Of a stretch of DNA of 64,000 bases, positions 62,671 to 64,000 are shown in pieces. The notes under the pieces are model-generated. The model was not told the origin of the DNA, searched no databases, and was given only the letters and a program-made list of their open reading frames with translations. This DNA comes from Arachidicoccus soli (GTDB taxonomy: Bacteria; Bacteroidota; Bacteroidia; Chitinophagales; Chitinophagaceae), in contig NZ_CP032489.1 in assembly GCF_003600625.1 (NCBI RefSeq), positions 3,844,001 to 3,908,000 of the forward strand, in the 5' to 3' direction. The translations under genes and the position numbers were made by a program. Each line of letters starts with the position of its first letter. The stretch's first letter is position 1.

Positions 62671-63285
62671 TTAATACGGATTCATTATCATAATATTGGC
62701 AATTGAGGCTCCAGGGTATAAAACTCCATTTGTATCAATGTTGAAAGCCTGGTTATTCTGTGGGTCGTAACACGTAAATACCAATTGGTTATCATAACTA
62801 AGATCGACATGTTGAACAACAACGGCATGACCTCCAGTTCCTTGATAAGCAGAAAGTATCATATTTGAGCCTCCACTTAATAAATTGTTAAAATAATCTA
62901 CAGTTGTTTGATTATATCCTCCCGTTAAAATGTCTGTAGAAGTACTAAAAAATTGGCTTGTAAACTGCGACTCATTAGATAAACTTACGCCATCATAATA
63001 TACAGGTATAAGATTTGAATTTCCATAAGCCGCTTCAGGACTATACCATACGTTAGGATTAGACGGGTCATAATATGAATTGCCACAAAACGCCTCATAT
63101 TGATTTTCATAATAAGAAACCGAATTACCAGATATATATGAGAGGCACTGAAAAAAACAATCGAAATTTGAGATGCCGGGGGTAGGAGGCGTGTATCCCC
63201 CAACTAAATTCTTTTCTTCTGTTTTTGTTGTGAGGAGCATCTCACTTGCCAATTGTGCTAAGGATAACTTGGGAAATTTTTTCAT
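62671..63285 (-). CDS. Double-glycine leader fused to a papain-like cysteine peptidase domain
   Basis: A protein of 204 residues. Residues 1-30 form a leader (MKKFPKLSLAQLASEML then KTEEKNLVGG) with Gly-Gly at 29-30, the cleavage motif of C39-type exporters. The mature part starts YTPPTPGISN and has a papain-like set: C43 in NFDCFFQCLSY, H153 in GTGGHAVVVQHV and D174 in FTCYDPQNNQAF. No other signal peptide is present, so export by the nearby PCAT/HlyD pair is the simplest route. The protein is far longer than usual bacteriocin precursors. It could be an exported protease toxin or a peptide-processing enzyme. It appears intact. Confidence 0.7.
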   Translation of the reverse strand: MKKFPKLSLAQLASEMLLTTKTEEKNLVGGYTPPTPGISNFDCFFQCLSYISGNSVSYYENQYEAFCGNSYYDPSNPNVWYSPEAAYGNSNLIPVYYDGVSLSNESQFTSQFFSTSTDILTGGYNQTTVDYFNNLLSGGSNMILSAYQGTGGHAVVVQHVDLSYDNQLVFTCYDPQNNQAFNIDTNGVLYPGASIANIMIMNPY

Positions 63286-63490
63286 ACTCGTAAATGTGTT
63301 ACAAGGGACAGAATTAAATAATTCTTTGAAACTACTATTAATTAGTTTCTTTTCATCTTATTTTTCTATATTTAACATATACGTAACACTTCTAATTGTA
63401 AGAACAATAACAAATCCAAATTTCCTATAAAAGTGGAAGCATTTGAAAATAACTAAATTTTAATAGCAAGAAACGGAAAAAGGTACTCAA

Positions 63491-64000
63491 ATGCTTCAGG
63501 ATAAAGTTATCGGAATTTATTGTTTGGTGGGGGATATTTCAAAAGAAATATAACATTATTATCCGTCAAGGCGAAAGATAAGCGACAGCGAAGTAATCAC
63601 GACAGCATCGGTATCAGCTCTTTATTTCAAAGGTAGTCAGCAAAATGCGATGCATTATATGCGAAGTCATGGCATGTTACCGTCGATGATCGGGAAAAGC
63701 GGCTTCTGCAAACGACTACACAAAGTAGCATTCTTGCGACTGTGGATGTTTTTAGATATTGGCAAGCTGTTTAAGTATATCTATGTGGAACGGGAATATA
63801 TCATAGATTCTTTTCCCGTGAAAGTATGCTACAACATTCGCATCAGGCACTGCAAGATTTTACAAGGTAGAGTGTGGCACGGTCACAATGCAAGTAAACG
63901 GGAATATTTTTATGGCGTGAAAGTACAATTACTAATAACCAGCTTTTACTTTCCTCATGAAATGTGTATTGTGCCAGTCAGAGAACACGAAGTGGAAGTC
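63491..64000 (+). pseudogene. IS982-family transposase, start of gene with a nonsense codon (runs off the window)
   Basis: From ATG 63491 the frame reads MLQDKVIGIYCLVGDISKEI, meets TAA at 63551-63553, and continues in the same frame with RRKISDSEVITTASVSALYFKG, the IS982 N-terminal pattern, and IIDSFPVKVCYNIRI, holding the first catalytic D, up to the window end. An inverted repeat GAAGCATTTGA/TCAAATGCTTC (63436-63446 and 63487-63497) overlaps the start. The element end could not be located. The early stop could be bypassed by a later start, so the copy may not be fully dead. Confidence 0.75.

Overview
The window reads as an AT-rich chromosome of a Bacteroidota bacterium, probably of the Chitinophagaceae/Sphingobacteriia type. 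The grounds are a SusC/SusD/SusE glycan-uptake locus, a CTnDOT-style tra gene set (TraE-F-G-J-K-M-N), a YtxJ bacillithiol protein, an Mpl ligase, scarce Shine-Dalgarno sequences and several matches to the Bacteroidota promoter form TTTG-N20-TAnnTTTG. The genus is inference from gene content; no rRNA is present.

Layout. (1) 1-2.2 kb, core genes: a partial DnaQ-like exonuclease, mpl and ytxJ. (2) 2.3-19.4 kb, a polysaccharide utilisation locus: GH76 / SusE / SusD / SusC, then GH31 / GH31 / GH76 on the minus strand, with a divergent LacI regulator. An IS1634-type insertion sequence sits directly upstream of susC and is flanked by a 396-bp exact direct repeat that duplicates the susC 5' end. (3) 19.4-33.5 kb, an old integrated island bounded by two direct copies of a tRNA-Met(CAT) 3' half plus terminator. 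The left copy is heavily decayed. The island holds a broken AAA ATPase, a broken SIR2-like gene, a broken tyrosine integrase, an AbiEii-type toxin-antitoxin pair and a type III restriction-modification operon (XRE, Mod, AlbA/ATPase, Res) whose AlbA/ATPase gene is split by a second IS. (4) From 33.5 kb to beyond the window, a younger integrative conjugative element: intact integrase next to the tRNA fragment, a few accessory genes and element remnants, a transfer operon (53.0 to 39.2 kb, minus strand) and a cargo region. (5) 53.3-63.3 kb, the cargo: a glycosyltransferase / LanC-like / UDP-galactopyranose mutase operon facing a C39-peptidase ABC exporter plus HlyD adaptor, followed by proteins with double-glycine leaders. 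(6) 63.5-64 kb, the start of an IS982-type transposase.

How the parts work together. The glycan locus should bind an alpha-linked (mannose- or glucose-containing) polysaccharide at the surface with SusD/SusE, import it through SusC, and cut it with GH76 endo-mannanases and GH31 alpha-glycosidases, probably under LacI control. The tRNA locus has taken up elements one after another, which explains the order old broken island, then young conjugative element.

Most interesting is the cargo. The exporter belongs to the class that removes double-glycine leaders during export. A nearby 204-residue protein carries such a leader fused to a domain with a complete papain-like Cys-His-Asp arrangement, and is followed by a small secreted protein that could be its immunity partner. 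A second leader-bearing gene directly behind the exporter is broken, with its leader GG changed to CG. Together with the glycosyltransferase / LanC-like / Glf operon this looks like a mobile system that exports a leader-guided protease-like effector; that reading is inference.
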